64,000 bases of DNA from Dyella marensis (GTDB taxonomy: Bacteria > Pseudomonadota > Gammaproteobacteria > Xanthomonadales > Rhodanobacteraceae). Numbering within the stretch: position 1 is the first letter of the stretch; each line of letters begins with the position of its first letter. The stretch spans positions 1-64,000 of the forward strand of contig NZ_FONH01000019.1 in assembly GCF_900112865.1 (NCBI RefSeq), read 5' to 3'. Shown here piece after piece: positions 16,321 through 26,189 of this stretch. Under the pieces are notes generated by a model. It made no database searches, had not been told where the DNA came from, and was given only the letters and a program-made list of their open reading frames with translations. Made by a program: the position numbers and the translations under genes.

Positions 16321-16811
16321 TCGGGCTCCGCCTCTTGCTGTCCGAGATAGATCAGCGCACCGAGCAGCAGCGCCACCAGCCGGAACGAGGTCTCGATGCC
16401 GTTCCACTGCGAGGACATCCACATGCCGAACCACTCGCCGCCGATCGCCATGAAACCGACCAGCCATAGCAGCACGCCCAGGCTCAAGCCAGCCGTCGCC
16501 AGGCCTTTGGCGCGGCGGAACAACGCCATCGGCGCGCGGCGGCGCGACCACATGCGCCATGCCCCGGCCCACAGCAGCACGGCGGTGGCCAGCTGGGTGG
16601 CGATGATCAGCGCATAGGCCGCGTGCTGCAGCCACGGCGCGGTGATGGCGCGGTAGCGGATGGTCGCGTCGGGAAAGATCGTGTCCATCGCCAGCACGTG
16701 GTGCACGAAGGCGAAGTTGCTGCCGTAGTCGGTGAGATTGCCGAAGGCCACCAGGCTCACCAGCAGGGCGAGCCCGGCCACCAGCAGCAGCTTGGCGTAG
16801 CGCGCCGGCAT
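16317..16811 (-). CDS. DUF2165 family membrane protein
   Basis: A 164-residue integral membrane protein with four predicted helices (about 8-25, 63-85, 103-122 and 139-156). The DUF2165 signature NLTDYGSNFAFVHHVLAMDT follows the first helix, and GGEWFGMWMSSQWNG precedes the last. Function is unknown. It sits one base below the ArsC-like gene and overlaps the VIT gene by four bases. The tight coupling points to a shared stress or metal context, but this is inference. Confidence 0.85.
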   Translation of the reverse strand: MPARYAKLLLVAGLALLVSLVAFGNLTDYGSNFAFVHHVLAMDTIFPDATIRYRAITAPWLQHAAYALIIATQLATAVLLWAGAWRMWSRRRAPMALFRRAKGLATAGLSLGVLLWLVGFMAIGGEWFGMWMSSQWNGIETSFRLVALLLGALIYLGQQEAEPE

Positions 16812-16812
16812 G

Positions 16813-17172
16813 TCAGCGCGCGAACAGCTTCTTGAAACCGTTGTCGGTGAAGCCGACGCTGACCGAGCCGTCCGCCTGCACCACCACCGGACGGCGCACC
16901 AGTGCCGGGTATTCCTTCAGCAGCAGGGTCCATTCCGGGTCGCTGCCGGGGTTCTTGCGCTGCGGCAGCAGGTTGCGCCAGGTGGTGCCGGCCTTGTTGA
17001 CCAGCTTTTCCCAGCCGCCCAGTTGCTGCGCCCAGCCCTTCAGCGTGTCGGCCGGCACCGGGTTGGCGCGATAGTCGACGAAGCTGTGCTCGACGTCGAA
17101 ACGGTTGAGCCAGTTGCGCGCCTTCTTGCAGGTATCGCAGTTGGGCAGGCCGTAGAGAGTGGGGTTGCTCAT
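16813..17172 (-). CDS. ArsC/Spx-family (YffB-like) thioredoxin-fold protein
   Basis: A 119-residue thioredoxin-fold protein with CxxC (Cys12-Asp-Thr-Cys15) in GLPNCDTCKKARNWL. Later segments VDYRANPVP, LVNKAGTTWRNL and RRPVVVQADG follow the YffB/ArsC-like layout. It does not carry the full arsenate-reductase arginine set clearly enough to claim arsenate reduction. YffB-type proteins commonly lie next to dapE in gammaproteobacteria, as here. It overlaps the upstream membrane hydrolase gene by four bases. Confidence 0.88.
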   Translation of the reverse strand: MSNPTLYGLPNCDTCKKARNWLNRFDVEHSFVDYRANPVPADTLKGWAQQLGGWEKLVNKAGTTWRNLLPQRKNPGSDPEWTLLLKEYPALVRRPVVVQADGSVSVGFTDNGFKKLFAR

Positions 17173-17953
17173 GTGTCGCTGTCCGTGAGAAGTCGTTGTC
17201 GCCGCAGCATGCGCAGCAGCACATAGAAGGCGAGCGCCGCGACCAGGTGCTTGATCGTATGCCCGCTGACGTTGCCGCCCGTCGCCTGGAACACCAGCTT
17301 GTCGCCCTGCTCGCAGGCAAAGGCCACCAGGTAGGTGGCCAGCACCGCGAACAGCTGCGCGCGTCCGCTCCAAGGCGTCGGCAGCAAGGCCACCGCGAGC
17401 AGCAGCAACAGGATCGAGCCGCCCTCGGCCGCGAAATAAGGGAGCAGATTGCCGGTGAGCTTCCAGTAGACGACCGTGCCGACGCCCAGCAGCGACAACG
17501 CCAGCAGCGGCTGGTCGGAACGCCAGCGCAGGCGCTCGGCCAGCGTGGCGGCGAGCAGCGGCATGAACACCAGGGTCATCGGCAATCGATCCCATACCAG
17601 CCGGGCATCGGAAGGCGCCCAGTGGTAATAGGCGGAGCCGAAGGCGGTGAGCGCGAGTCCGGCGAAGGTCATGCCATAGGCATGCATGCTGGTCCTGCCC
17701 ATTGCCTGCACGGCGGGCAGGCGCATCGCGGCCAGGCCCATCAGCCCGACCGCCAGAAACGCGAGATTGGACATCACGTCGCCGAAGTTGGGGATGCCCA
17801 GCCACCCGCGCTGGTCGGCGAAGCCGTGATAGGACTGCGGCTGCGCCATCGGCGGCAGCGCTAACGCCACGATCGCCAGCACGATGCCGGCCAGGGCCAG
17901 CATCCGCGCACGCCTGCGCGCCGCCTCGATGCCCGCCCCGGCCGCGGCCGCCG

Positions 17954-17957
<4 letters not shown>
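17169..17957 (-). CDS. CREST-superfamily membrane hydrolase (ceramidase-like)
   Basis: A 262-residue, seven-helix membrane protein. Conserved polar residues match the CREST pattern: [10 protein letters not shown] in the second helix, a GSAYYHWAP motif (Ser and His), VWDRLPMT (Asp) and [10 protein letters not shown] (two His) near the C-terminus. Members are zinc-dependent membrane hydrolases such as alkaline ceramidases. The lipid or amide substrate here is unknown, and true ceramide need not be present. The start ATG overlaps the dapD stop by four bases, and its own stop overlaps the next gene. Confidence 0.75.
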
Positions 17958-18781
<824 letters not shown>

Positions 18782-18869
18782 GGCGTGCGGGGACCTTGGG
18801 AAAACTGAAGCATGCTAGCGGGATTGGCCGCAGGGGGCGAGCCGGTTTGGCCGTCTATCGGCGGATGCC

Positions 18870-21512
18870 CTAGCCCGCGCGCCTGGCCGCACCCAGGCGA
18901 TCCAGCAGGGCGTGCAGCAGGCGGTCCTGCTGCACCACGCCAAGCGGCGCGTTGCGGCGGTCGCTGATAAGGAAGAAATCTTCCACGCGCTCGCCGAAGG
19001 TGGCGATGCGCGCATCGTGCACGCGCACCTCGGCGTCGACCATGGCCTGCGACACCGCGGCGAGCAGGCCGGGCCGGTCGCTGCACACCAGGGCCAGCCG
19101 GGTGCGCTCGCCGATGGCGCTGAAGGCGATCTTCGGCGCCGCCTGGAAATGCTTCAGATGCCGCGACATGTTCCGCCGCGACGGCTGGTGCGTATGCGCC
19201 GGCTGCGACAGCGCGCGGTGCAGGCGCTGCTGCAGTTCCTCGGCGCGATCGGCGCTGGCCGGCTGCTGGCTGTCCGATTCGAGCAGCAGGAAGGTGTCCA
19301 GTGCCATGCCGTTGCGGCTGTTGAGGATGCGCGCCTCCATCACCGAGAAATGCAGGCGGTCGAGCATGGCGGTGACCGAGGCGAACAGGCCGTCGCGGTC
19401 CGGCGTGTAGACGAACAGCTCGGTGGTGCCGCGCACCGACAGCGGATGCACTTCGATCAGCGGCGTCGCCCCGCCGCTGCGGATGATCGCCGCCGTCTGC
19501 CAGGCGATCTGCTCCGGGCGGTGGCGCAGGAAGCTCTGCTCCGGGAAGTCGTGCCATACGCGCTGGCAGGCCTGCTCCGCAAAACCGTCCGCGAGCAGCA
19601 GGGCCAGCGCCGCCTCGCGGCATTCGCGCACGCGCGCGGCGGCGTCGCGCGGCAGTTCGTCGTCGCTGGCCAGGGCGTAGCGGGTAGCGGTGTAGAGGTC
19701 AGCCAGCAGGCGGTCCTTCCACGCGTTCCACAGCCGCGGGCTGGTGCCGATGATGTCGGCGATGGTCAACAGATACAGCAGGTCCAGGCGCTCACGCTCG
19801 CCCACGGCTTCGGCGAAGCGCTGCACCACGTCCGGATCGGTGATGTCCTGGCGCTGCGCGGTCACGCTCATCAGCAGGTGCCAGCGCACCAGCCAGGCGA
19901 TCAGGTCGATGTCTTCGCGCGGCAGGCCGAGGCGGGCGCCGAACGCGCGCGCGTCTTCCTCGCCCAGCACGGAATGGTCGCCGCCGCGGCCCTTGGCGAT
20001 ATCGTGGAACAGCGCGGCGAGCAGCAGCAGCTCGGGCTTCTCCAGCGTGGGCCAGATGCCGCAGGCGATCGGGAATTCGCTGCGCGCGGCCGCATCGGCG
20101 AAGCGCGCCACGTTGCGCAGCACGCGCAGCGTGTGCTCATCCACGGTGTAGACATGGAACAGGTCGTACTGCATGCGCCCGAACACCTTGCCGAAGGCCG
20201 GCAGCACCGCCGCCAGCAGGCCGTGCCGGTTCATCCGCCACAGTGCCTCCACCGCCGGCGCGCCCTTGCGCAGCAGCTGCAGGAAGGCATCGAGCACCTG
20301 CGGATCGTCGGCCAGCGCCGCGCCGAAGAACGCGGTGGCCTGGTGGATGCGGCGCATGGTGTCGGCGGTGAAGCCGACGATGCCCGGCTCGCCCAGGCGC
20401 AGGATGAATACCTCGACCAGGGCCGCCGGACGGCGCACGAACAGATCCGGATCGCGCACCGCCAGGCGCGAGCCGTAACGCAGGAAATCCGCGCCGACCG
20501 GCTGCGGCTCGGCCGGCGGCTCGAGCATTTCCTCGAAGCGCTCGGCAATCTGCACCCCTAAACGTTCCACCTGGCTGGCGGCGCGGTAGTAGCCCTGCAT
20601 GAACTGCTCGACGCCGAGGTTCTTCTCGTGCTCGTCGCGGAAGCCCAACTGCTCGGCGAGCGCGCGCTGGTAGTCGAACAGCAGGCGCTCCTCGGCGCGG
20701 CCGGCCTCCAGGTGCAGCGCGAAACGGTAGCGGCGCAGCGTGGCCTCGGCCTCTTCCAGGGTGGAGCGCTCGGCCGGATCGAGCAAGCCTTCCTCGACCA
20801 TGCCGTCGAAATCGTCCGCATGCGCCAGGCGACGCCCCAGCCAGCGCAGCGAATCGAGCGTGCGCAGGCCGCCGGGACCGTCCTTGAGATTGGGTTCGAG
20901 GTTGTAGGCGGTGTCGTTGTAGCGCGCATGGCGCGCATCGCGCTCGGACAGGCGCACCGCCAGGTAGGCAGCCGGCGGCCACAGCGCGGGGTCGTCGACG
21001 ATCGCCTGCAGCGAGGCTTCCAGCGCGGGATCGCCGGCCAGCCGGCGTGCATCGAGCAGGCTGGTGAACACGCTGGCGTCCTGCGCGGACAGCGCGCGGC
21101 ACTGGGCCGGGTCGCGTACCGCATGGCCCACTTTCAAGCCGATGTCCCACAGCGTGGCGAAGCATTGCTCCAGCGCGCGCAGCCGTGCCGGTTCGGCGCG
21201 CTCGGCCAGCACCAGCAGGTCCACATCCGAATGCGGAAACAGCAGGCCGCGGCCGAAACCGCCGACCGCGAACAAGGCCGCGCCCTCCACCTCGCCCAGG
21301 CAGGCGGTCCAGACGTGGGCGACGATGCGCGATACCGAATCGCCGCGCCGGCGCGCCAGCGCGGTGGCGTCGGCGCCGTCGCGGAAGGCGGTGGCGATGG
21401 CGCGGTCGACGTCGCCCAGCAGCTGCCGCAGCGCCCGCCGCGCCTCAGTCGATACGCCCGAGCGCGGGACCGCGGTGGGCAGGCGGGGCAAGGGCGGCAG
21501 CACGACGGTCAT
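18870..21512 (-). CDS. glnD: Bifunctional PII uridylyltransferase/uridylyl-removing enzyme
   Basis: An 880-residue nitrogen-status sensor. The nucleotidyltransferase motif GGFGRGLLFPHSDVDLLVL lies at about 80-100. A PII-UTase helical segment follows, then the HD domain (LLLAALFHDIAKGRGGDHS, about 450-470) that removes UMP, and two C-terminal ACT domains (about 690-870) that sense glutamine. It modifies PII proteins and thus controls glutamine synthetase. All expected domains are intact. It is 88 bases upstream of dapD, and that spacer shows nothing notable. Confidence 0.97.
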   Translation of the reverse strand: MTVVLPPLPRLPTAVPRSGVSTEARRALRQLLGDVDRAIATAFRDGADATALARRRGDSVSRIVAHVWTACLGEVEGAALFAVGGFGRGLLFPHSDVDLLVLAERAEPARLRALEQCFATLWDIGLKVGHAVRDPAQCRALSAQDASVFTSLLDARRLAGDPALEASLQAIVDDPALWPPAAYLAVRLSERDARHARYNDTAYNLEPNLKDGPGGLRTLDSLRWLGRRLAHADDFDGMVEEGLLDPAERSTLEEAEATLRRYRFALHLEAGRAEERLLFDYQRALAEQLGFRDEHEKNLGVEQFMQGYYRAASQVERLGVQIAERFEEMLEPPAEPQPVGADFLRYGSRLAVRDPDLFVRRPAALVEVFILRLGEPGIVGFTADTMRRIHQATAFFGAALADDPQVLDAFLQLLRKGAPAVEALWRMNRHGLLAAVLPAFGKVFGRMQYDLFHVYTVDEHTLRVLRNVARFADAAARSEFPIACGIWPTLEKPELLLLAALFHDIAKGRGGDHSVLGEEDARAFGARLGLPREDIDLIAWLVRWHLLMSVTAQRQDITDPDVVQRFAEAVGERERLDLLYLLTIADIIGTSPRLWNAWKDRLLADLYTATRYALASDDELPRDAAARVRECREAALALLLADGFAEQACQRVWHDFPEQSFLRHRPEQIAWQTAAIIRSGGATPLIEVHPLSVRGTTELFVYTPDRDGLFASVTAMLDRLHFSVMEARILNSRNGMALDTFLLLESDSQQPASADRAEELQQRLHRALSQPAHTHQPSRRNMSRHLKHFQAAPKIAFSAIGERTRLALVCSDRPGLLAAVSQAMVDAEVRVHDARIATFGERVEDFFLISDRRNAPLGVVQQDRLLHALLDRLGAARRAG

Positions 21513-21587
21513 GGGCGGCGGGGACCGGGAAACGGGGAACCGAAGCAGTCTGCCACGCCGAGGACGGCACGGAGCGCCCCGAAACGA

Positions 21588-21613
21588 AGAAGGGCGGCCA
21601 AGGCCGCCCTTCT
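21588..21613 (-). terminator. Hairpin terminator downstream of map
   Basis: Perfect inverted arms AGAAGGGCGGCC and GGCCGCCCTTCT around two bases, 21 bases past the map stop codon. The minus-strand sequence after it is only moderately T-rich (TCGTTT), so efficiency is uncertain. It separates map from glnD. Confidence 0.65.
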
Positions 21614-21633
21614 ATCAAACTATTTCCCGCCCC

Positions 21634-22398
21634 TCAGGCATCCGGCCAGGGCGTCAGGATCTCGAAGCCGTCGTCGGTCACCGCGATGGTGTGCTCCCAC
21701 TGGGCCGACAGCGAATGGTCCTTGGTCACCACGGTCCAGCCGTCCGGCAGCTGGCGGGTCTGCGGCTTGCCGGCGTTGACCATCGGCTCGACCGTGAAGG
21801 TCATGCCCTTCTTCAGCTCCAGCCCGCTGGCGGGCTTGCCGTAGTGCAGCACCTGGGGCTCGTCGTGATAGACCTTGCCGATGCCGTGGCCGCAGTACTC
21901 GCGCACCACCGAGAAACCGGCCGCCTCGGCATGCTTCTGGATGGCGTGGCCGACGTCGCCCAGGGTGGCGCCGGGGCGCACCGCCTGGATGCCCAGCATC
22001 ATCGCCTCGTGGGTGGTCTCCACCAGCCGCCGGGCCAGCACCGAGGGGGTGCCGACGTAATACATGCGGCTGGTGTCGCCGTGCCAGCCGTCGCGGATGA
22101 CGGTGACGTCCAGGTTGATGATGTCGCCGTCCTTCAGCAGCTTGCCCGGGCTGGGAATGCCGTGGCAGATCACGTGGTTGACCGAGGTGCACAGGGTCTT
22201 GGGAAAGCCGTTGTAGCCCACGTTGGCCGGGATGGCCTTCTGCACGTTGACGATGTGCTCGTAGGCGAGGCGGTCCAGGTCCTCGGTGGTCACGCCCGGC
22301 TTGACGTGCTCCTTGAGCATGGCCAGCACTTCGGCGGCGAGCTTGCCGGCCTCGCGCATGGCTTGGATGTCGGCGGGGGATTTCAGGGTAACGGCCAT
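21634..22398 (-). CDS. map: Type I methionine aminopeptidase
   Basis: A 254-residue dinuclear-metal enzyme that removes the initiator methionine. Metal ligands are visible in NLDVTVIRDGWHGDTSRM (two Asp), CGHGIGKVYHDEP (His), FTVEPMVNAG (Glu) and WEHTIAVTDDG (Glu). The N-terminus lacks the zinc-finger and SH3-binding extension of longer forms. It is divergent from rpsB, the usual arrangement in gammaproteobacteria. The start is the ATG at 22398 (MAVTLKSPADIQAMR). Confidence 0.97.
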   Translation of the reverse strand: MAVTLKSPADIQAMREAGKLAAEVLAMLKEHVKPGVTTEDLDRLAYEHIVNVQKAIPANVGYNGFPKTLCTSVNHVICHGIPSPGKLLKDGDIINLDVTVIRDGWHGDTSRMYYVGTPSVLARRLVETTHEAMMLGIQAVRPGATLGDVGHAIQKHAEAAGFSVVREYCGHGIGKVYHDEPQVLHYGKPASGLELKKGMTFTVEPMVNAGKPQTRQLPDGWTVVTKDHSLSAQWEHTIAVTDDGFEILTPWPDA

Positions 22399-22450
22399 AG
22401 GTCCACTCAGATGGCGCCGCAAGTCCCCGGCTTCAACCGGGCGGGCCGAC

Positions 22451-22480
22451 TTGCCGCTGCGCCGGCGCGCCGGCTATAAT
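22451..22480 (+). promoter_or_regulatory. rpsB sigma-70 promoter
   Basis: TTGCCG (22451-22456) and a perfect TATAAT (22475-22480) are spaced 18 bases apart. Transcription would start near 22487, leaving a leader of about 245 bases before rpsB. The stretch 22399-22730 holds this promoter and that leader and no gene. Confidence 0.75.
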
Positions 22481-22609
22481 TTCGGAGTTTTGCTGCCCGG
22501 AGAACGCGCCTTAGAAGGCGTTTCCCGATTGGCCGCAAAGCGAAAAGCGATTGTAACCGCGCTGCGGCATGATCACTTAAGTCCTTGATCGGACAAACCT
22601 AACGCCACA

Positions 22610-22677
22610 CACGCATCGGCACCGCCTTCGGGGTGCCGCGGGCCTTCGGGTACCGCGGTCGAAGCCGGGGATGCGTG
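22610..22677 (+). ncRNA. Candidate S2-responsive leader RNA of rpsB
   Basis: An 8-base closing stem (CACGCATC 22610-22617 with GATGCGTG 22670-22677) encloses a hairpin GGCACC/GGTGCC (22618-22637) and another, CCGCGG/CCGCGG (22636-22658), giving a multi-branched fold. Leaders of rpsB in other bacteria bind ribosomal protein S2 for feedback control. I assign this by position and fold only, since I cannot compare it with a covariance model here. Confidence 0.5.
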
Positions 22678-22730
22678 GAGGTCCCAACCCCCGGGCCACA
22701 CAAAAAAGGCCCAATGAAGGAGTTTTTCCC

Positions 22731-23621
22731 ATGGCACAAGTCACCATGCGCCAGATGCTCGAGGCTGGCGTGCACTTCGGTCACCAGACCCGCTACTGGA
22801 ACCCCAAGATGGCGCCGTACATCTTCGGCGCCCGCGGCAAGATCCACATCATCAATCTGGAAAAGACCCTCCCGCTGTTCACCGACGCGATGCATTTCCT
22901 GTCGGCCGTGGCGCAGAAGCGCGGCACCGTGCTGTTCGTCGGCACCAAGCGCTCGGCCCGCGAGGCCCTGGCCGAGGAAGCCGGCCGCGCCGGCATGCCG
23001 TTCGTGACCGCCCGCTGGCTCGGCGGCATGCTGACCAACTTCCGCACCGTCAAGCAGTCCGTGGCGCGCCTGAAGGAGCTGGAAGCGGCCGAGACCGACG
23101 GCAGCTTCGACCGCCTGGTCAAGCACGAAGTGCTGGCCCGCCGTCGCGAGCGCGAGAAGCTGGAGAACTCGCTGGGCGGCATCAAGGACATGAACCGCCT
23201 GCCCGACGCGCTGTTCGTGGTCGATATCGGCCATGAAGACATCGCCGTGCAGGAAGCCAAGAAGCTCGGCATCCCGGTGGTCGCGGTGGTCGACACCAAC
23301 TACAACCCGGAACTGGTGGACTACGCCATCCCGGGCAACGACGACGCGATCCGCGCGATCCAGCTGTACGCCCGCGCCGCCGCCGACTCGATCCTCGAGG
23401 GCCGCGCCGCCGCCCCGGCTGCCGCCCACGGCGACGCCAACGAGTTCGTCGAGCTCGACGAGGAAGGCAACCCGGTCGCCAAGGAAGAGCGCAAGGCCGC
23501 TCCCCGCCGCGACAACAACCGCGGTCCGGCCAAGAAGGGCGCCGGCGCCCCGCGCCGCGACGGCGGTCGTGGCGGCCGCGGCGGTCGTCAGAACGACGGC
23601 GAAGCGGACGGCGGCGAGTAA
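22731..23621 (+). CDS. rpsB: 30S ribosomal protein S2 with Arg/Gly-rich tail
   Basis: A 296-residue S2. The N-terminal core starts [20 protein letters not shown] and is canonical, with CIC-free standard segments ([34 protein letters not shown]). E. coli S2 is 241 residues. Here about 50-60 extra residues follow the core: an acidic hinge ([15 protein letters not shown]), then an RG-rich tail ([25 protein letters not shown]). The ribosome-binding site is AAGGAG, 9 bases before the ATG. It is followed by tsf in the standard order. Confidence 0.96.
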   Translation: MAQVTMRQMLEAGVHFGHQTRYWNPKMAPYIFGARGKIHIINLEKTLPLFTDAMHFLSAVAQKRGTVLFVGTKRSAREALAEEAGRAGMPFVTARWLGGMLTNFRTVKQSVARLKELEAAETDGSFDRLVKHEVLARRREREKLENSLGGIKDMNRLPDALFVVDIGHEDIAVQEAKKLGIPVVAVVDTNYNPELVDYAIPGNDDAIRAIQLYARAAADSILEGRAAAPAAAHGDANEFVELDEEGNPVAKEERKAAPRRDNNRGPAKKGAGAPRRDGGRGGRGGRQNDGEADGGE

Positions 23622-23630
23622 GCCATCCCC

Positions 23631-23660
23631 CGCCCCGGCCGCATGCGGCCGGGGCGTTTC
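23631..23660 (+). promoter_or_regulatory. Perfect palindrome between rpsB and tsf
   Basis: A fully self-complementary 26-base segment (23631-23656; half-site CGCCCCGGCCGCA) begins 9 bases after the rpsB stop and is followed by TTTC. It can form a long hairpin with a weak U-tract. It could act as an attenuator or an RNA-stabilising element that sets the rpsB:tsf ratio. Confidence 0.55.
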
Positions 23661-23681
23661 AAAGATTTTCGAGGAACCCAG

Positions 23682-24560
23682 ATGACTGCCATTACCGCAA
23701 AACTGGTCGGCGAACTGCGCGAGCGCTCGGGCGCCGGCATGATGGACTGCAAGAAGGCGCTGACCGAGACCAACGGCGATATCGAAGCCGCCATCGAGCA
23801 CCTGCGCAAGACCGGCCTGGCCAAGGCCGACAAGAAGGCCGACCGCGTCGCCGCCGAAGGCCGCGTGGCCACCGCCAGCGACAACGGCAAGGCCGTGCTG
23901 GTCGAGGTCAACAGCGAGACCGACTTCGCCGCCAAGAACGCCGAGTTCATCGACTTCACCCATGCCGTGGCGCAGGCCGTGCTGCAGGCCGGCGTGACCG
24001 AGATCGAGGCCGTCAAGGCCTCCGCGATCACGGGCTTCGCCAACATCGAAGAGGCCGCCAAGGCCAAGACCGCGACCATCGGCGAGAAGATCGACGTGCG
24101 CCGCGCCGCCCGCGTGGAGAACGACGGCCCGCTCGGCGTGTACTCGCACGGCGGCAAGATCGGCGTGATCGTGGCGCTCAAGGGCGGCTCGGAAGAGCTG
24201 GCCAAGGGCATCGCCATGCACGTGGCCGCCATGAACCCGCCCTACGTGAAGGCCGAGGACGTTCCCGCCGACTTCATCGCGCGCGAGAAGGACATCGCCC
24301 TCGCCGCCATGTCGGACAAGGAAAAGAACAAGCCCGCCGACATCCTGGACAAGATCATCACCGGCAAGATCAACAAGATCGTGTCGGACGTGACCCTGGT
24401 CGGCCAGCCCTACGTGCTGGACACCAACCTCACCGTCGGCGACGTCCTGAAGAAGGAAGGCGCGGACGTGGTGAAGGTGGTGCGCCTGGTCGTGGGCGAA
24501 GGCATCGAGAAGGTCCAGGAGGACTACCTCGCCGAAGTGCAGAAGGCGATGCAGGTCTGA
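23682..24560 (+). CDS. tsf: Translation elongation factor Ts
   Basis: A 292-residue nucleotide-exchange factor for EF-Tu. The N-terminal UBA-like domain contains [18 protein letters not shown], followed by the EF-Tu-contacting core ([10 protein letters not shown]) and a dimerisation region. The start is the ATG at 23682, 9 bases after GAGG. Earlier in-frame codons fall in the palindrome and are unlikely. It pairs with rpsB and ends in a strong terminator. Confidence 0.97.
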   Translation: MTAITAKLVGELRERSGAGMMDCKKALTETNGDIEAAIEHLRKTGLAKADKKADRVAAEGRVATASDNGKAVLVEVNSETDFAAKNAEFIDFTHAVAQAVLQAGVTEIEAVKASAITGFANIEEAAKAKTATIGEKIDVRRAARVENDGPLGVYSHGGKIGVIVALKGGSEELAKGIAMHVAAMNPPYVKAEDVPADFIAREKDIALAAMSDKEKNKPADILDKIITGKINKIVSDVTLVGQPYVLDTNLTVGDVLKKEGADVVKVVRLVVGEGIEKVQEDYLAEVQKAMQV

Positions 24561-24580
24561 CCTGTCGCGCATTCGCTTGA

Positions 24581-24608
24581 AAAGCCGCGGGAAACCGCGG
24601 CTTTTTTA
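24581..24608 (+). terminator. Rho-independent terminator after tsf
   Basis: Stem AAAGCCGCGG/CCGCGGCTTT with a GAAA loop, followed directly by a T-run (TTTTTT). It ends the rpsB-tsf transcript. A separate promoter precedes pyrH. Confidence 0.9.
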
Positions 24609-24718
24609 TTGCCCGCGGATGGACTTGGGCACGGACGGCCGGACGTCCACGCATGCAGCGCAGGCACGCGTGCATGAACGGGACATCGTCGCGCACCGCA
24701 TCGCGGCGCGCTTCGTGC

Positions 24719-24747
24719 TTACCTGCGCGCGGCGCAGCCGCTACAAT
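24719..24747 (+). promoter_or_regulatory. pyrH promoter
   Basis: TTACCT and TACAAT, 17 bases apart, about 35 bases before the pyrH ATG and downstream of the tsf terminator. The position, spacing and -10 box all fit a sigma-70 promoter. Confidence 0.65.
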
Positions 24748-24781
24748 GCGCGCGTTTTGCCACACACAATCCGGAGACCCT

Positions 24782-25504
24782 ATGAGCGAACCGCTTAAAT
24801 ATCGCCGCATCCTGCTCAAACTCTCCGGTGAAGCGCTGATGGGCGAAGCCGACTACGGCATCGACCCGAAAGTGATCGGCCGCCTGGCCGACGAGATCAT
24901 CGACATCCAGAAGGCCGGCGTGCAGATCGGCGTGGTCATCGGCGGCGGCAACATCTTCCGCGGCGCCGGCCTCGCCGCCGCGGGCATGGACCGCGTCACC
25001 GGCGACCACATGGGCATGCTCGCCACCGTGATGAACGCGCTGGCGATGCAGGACGCGATCGAGCGCCGCGGCGGCTTCGCCCGCGTGATGAGCGCGATCC
25101 AGATCCACGACGTGGCCGAGGACTTCATCCGCCGCCGCGCGATCCGCCACATCGAGAAGGGCCGCATCGCGCTGTTCGCCGCCGGCACCGGCAATCCGTT
25201 CTTCACCACCGACTCGGCCGCCGCGCTGCGCGCGGTGGAGATCGGCGCGGACCTGCTGCTGAAGGCGACCAAGGTCGACGGCGTGTACACCGCCGACCCA
25301 GCGCGCCACGCCGACGCCACCCGCTACGACCGGCTCACCTACGACCAGGTGATCGAGCGCAAGCTGGCGGTGATGGACACCGCCGCCATCGCGCTGTGCC
25401 GCGACCACGGCATGCCGCTGCGCATCTACGACATGACCGTGCCGGGCAACCTGCTGCGGATCATGCGCGGCGAGTCGATCGGCACCATCGTCACCGACCG
25501 CTGA
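24782..25504 (+). CDS. pyrH: Uridylate kinase (UMP kinase)
   Basis: A 240-residue bacterial-type UMP kinase of the amino-acid-kinase fold. It phosphorylates UMP to UDP. Signatures are [45 protein letters not shown] and [20 protein letters not shown] precedes the ATG. It lies between tsf and frr as in most proteobacteria but carries its own promoter. Confidence 0.97.
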   Translation: MSEPLKYRRILLKLSGEALMGEADYGIDPKVIGRLADEIIDIQKAGVQIGVVIGGGNIFRGAGLAAAGMDRVTGDHMGMLATVMNALAMQDAIERRGGFARVMSAIQIHDVAEDFIRRRAIRHIEKGRIALFAAGTGNPFFTTDSAAALRAVEIGADLLLKATKVDGVYTADPARHADATRYDRLTYDQVIERKLAVMDTAAIALCRDHGMPLRIYDMTVPGNLLRIMRGESIGTIVTDR

Positions 25505-25541
25505 CGCCCGGGCGGGGTGCCGCAAGGCGCCCCACCCTGCC

Positions 25542-25570
25542 GGAAGCCCGCCCGCTTGCGGGCTTCCCCC
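25542..25570 (+). terminator. Hairpin between pyrH and frr
   Basis: Ten-base arms GGAAGCCCGC and GCGGGCTTCC with a 6-base loop, followed by CCC rather than a T-run. It is therefore a partial terminator or processing hairpin rather than an efficient stop. It precedes an extended -10 box for frr. Confidence 0.5.
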
Positions 25571-25572
25571 GC

Positions 25573-25581
25573 TGTTATACT
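25573..25581 (+). promoter_or_regulatory. Extended -10 promoter of frr
   Basis: TGTTATACT gives an extended TGn motif with TATACT, about 30 bases upstream of the frr start. The only -35-like box (TTGCGG, 25556) is too close, so the extended -10 would carry recognition. Confidence 0.45.
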
Positions 25582-25611
25582 TCCAGGCTTGCACGATCAA
25601 GGGGTATGCCC

Positions 25612-26169
25612 ATGCTCAACGACATCAAGACCGATGCCCAGACCCGCATGGGCAAAAGCATCGATTCGCTCAAGCACAGCTTGACCCGCCTGCGCACCGG
25701 CCGCGCCAGCACCGCGCTGGTGGAAAACATCAGGGTGCCGGCCTACGGCTCGGAGATGCCGCTCAACCAGGTGGCCTCGATCTCGCTGGGCGATGCCCGC
25801 TCGATCATCATCACGCCGTTCGACAAGAGCCACATCGCCGCGGTCGAGAAGGCGCTGCTGTCCTCCGACGTCGGCATCACGCCGACCACCGCCGGCACGG
25901 TGATCCGCCTCAACATGCCGCCGCTCACCGAAGAACGCCGCCGCGAGCTGGCCAAGCACGTGGCGCACGAGGGCGAGGAAGCCAAGATCGCCATCCGCAA
26001 CGTGCGCCGTGATGCGATGCAGCAGGTGAAGGACCTGCTCAAGGACAAGAAGATCACCGAGGACGACGAGCGCCGCGCCGAGGACGACATCCAGAAGCTC
26101 ACGGATCGCTTCGTCAAGGAAGTGGACACGGTCGCCAAGGCCAAGGAAGAGGAGCTGATGGCGCTCTGA
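25612..26169 (+). CDS. frr: Ribosome recycling factor
   Basis: A 185-residue factor that splits post-termination ribosomes together with EF-G. The conserved core is present: LRTGRASTALVENIRVPAYG, TPFDKSHIAAVEKAL and RRDAMQQVKDL. Two in-frame ATGs are possible (25606 and 25612). The second has GGGG at 7-base spacing, while the first would sit directly on that site, so 25612 is chosen. It is followed by uppS after 20 bases. Confidence 0.97.
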   Translation: MLNDIKTDAQTRMGKSIDSLKHSLTRLRTGRASTALVENIRVPAYGSEMPLNQVASISLGDARSIIITPFDKSHIAAVEKALLSSDVGITPTTAGTVIRLNMPPLTEERRRELAKHVAHEGEEAKIAIRNVRRDAMQQVKDLLKDKKITEDDERRAEDDIQKLTDRFVKEVDTVAKAKEEELMAL

Positions 26170-26189
26170 CGCGCCATCGCTCCGACCGC

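Noticed and set aside
16813-17172. Arsenate reductase function for the ArsC-like protein
   Set aside because: It has the thioredoxin fold and a CxxC but no ars genes nearby, and resembles the YffB/Spx branch. Naming it arsC would overstate the evidence.
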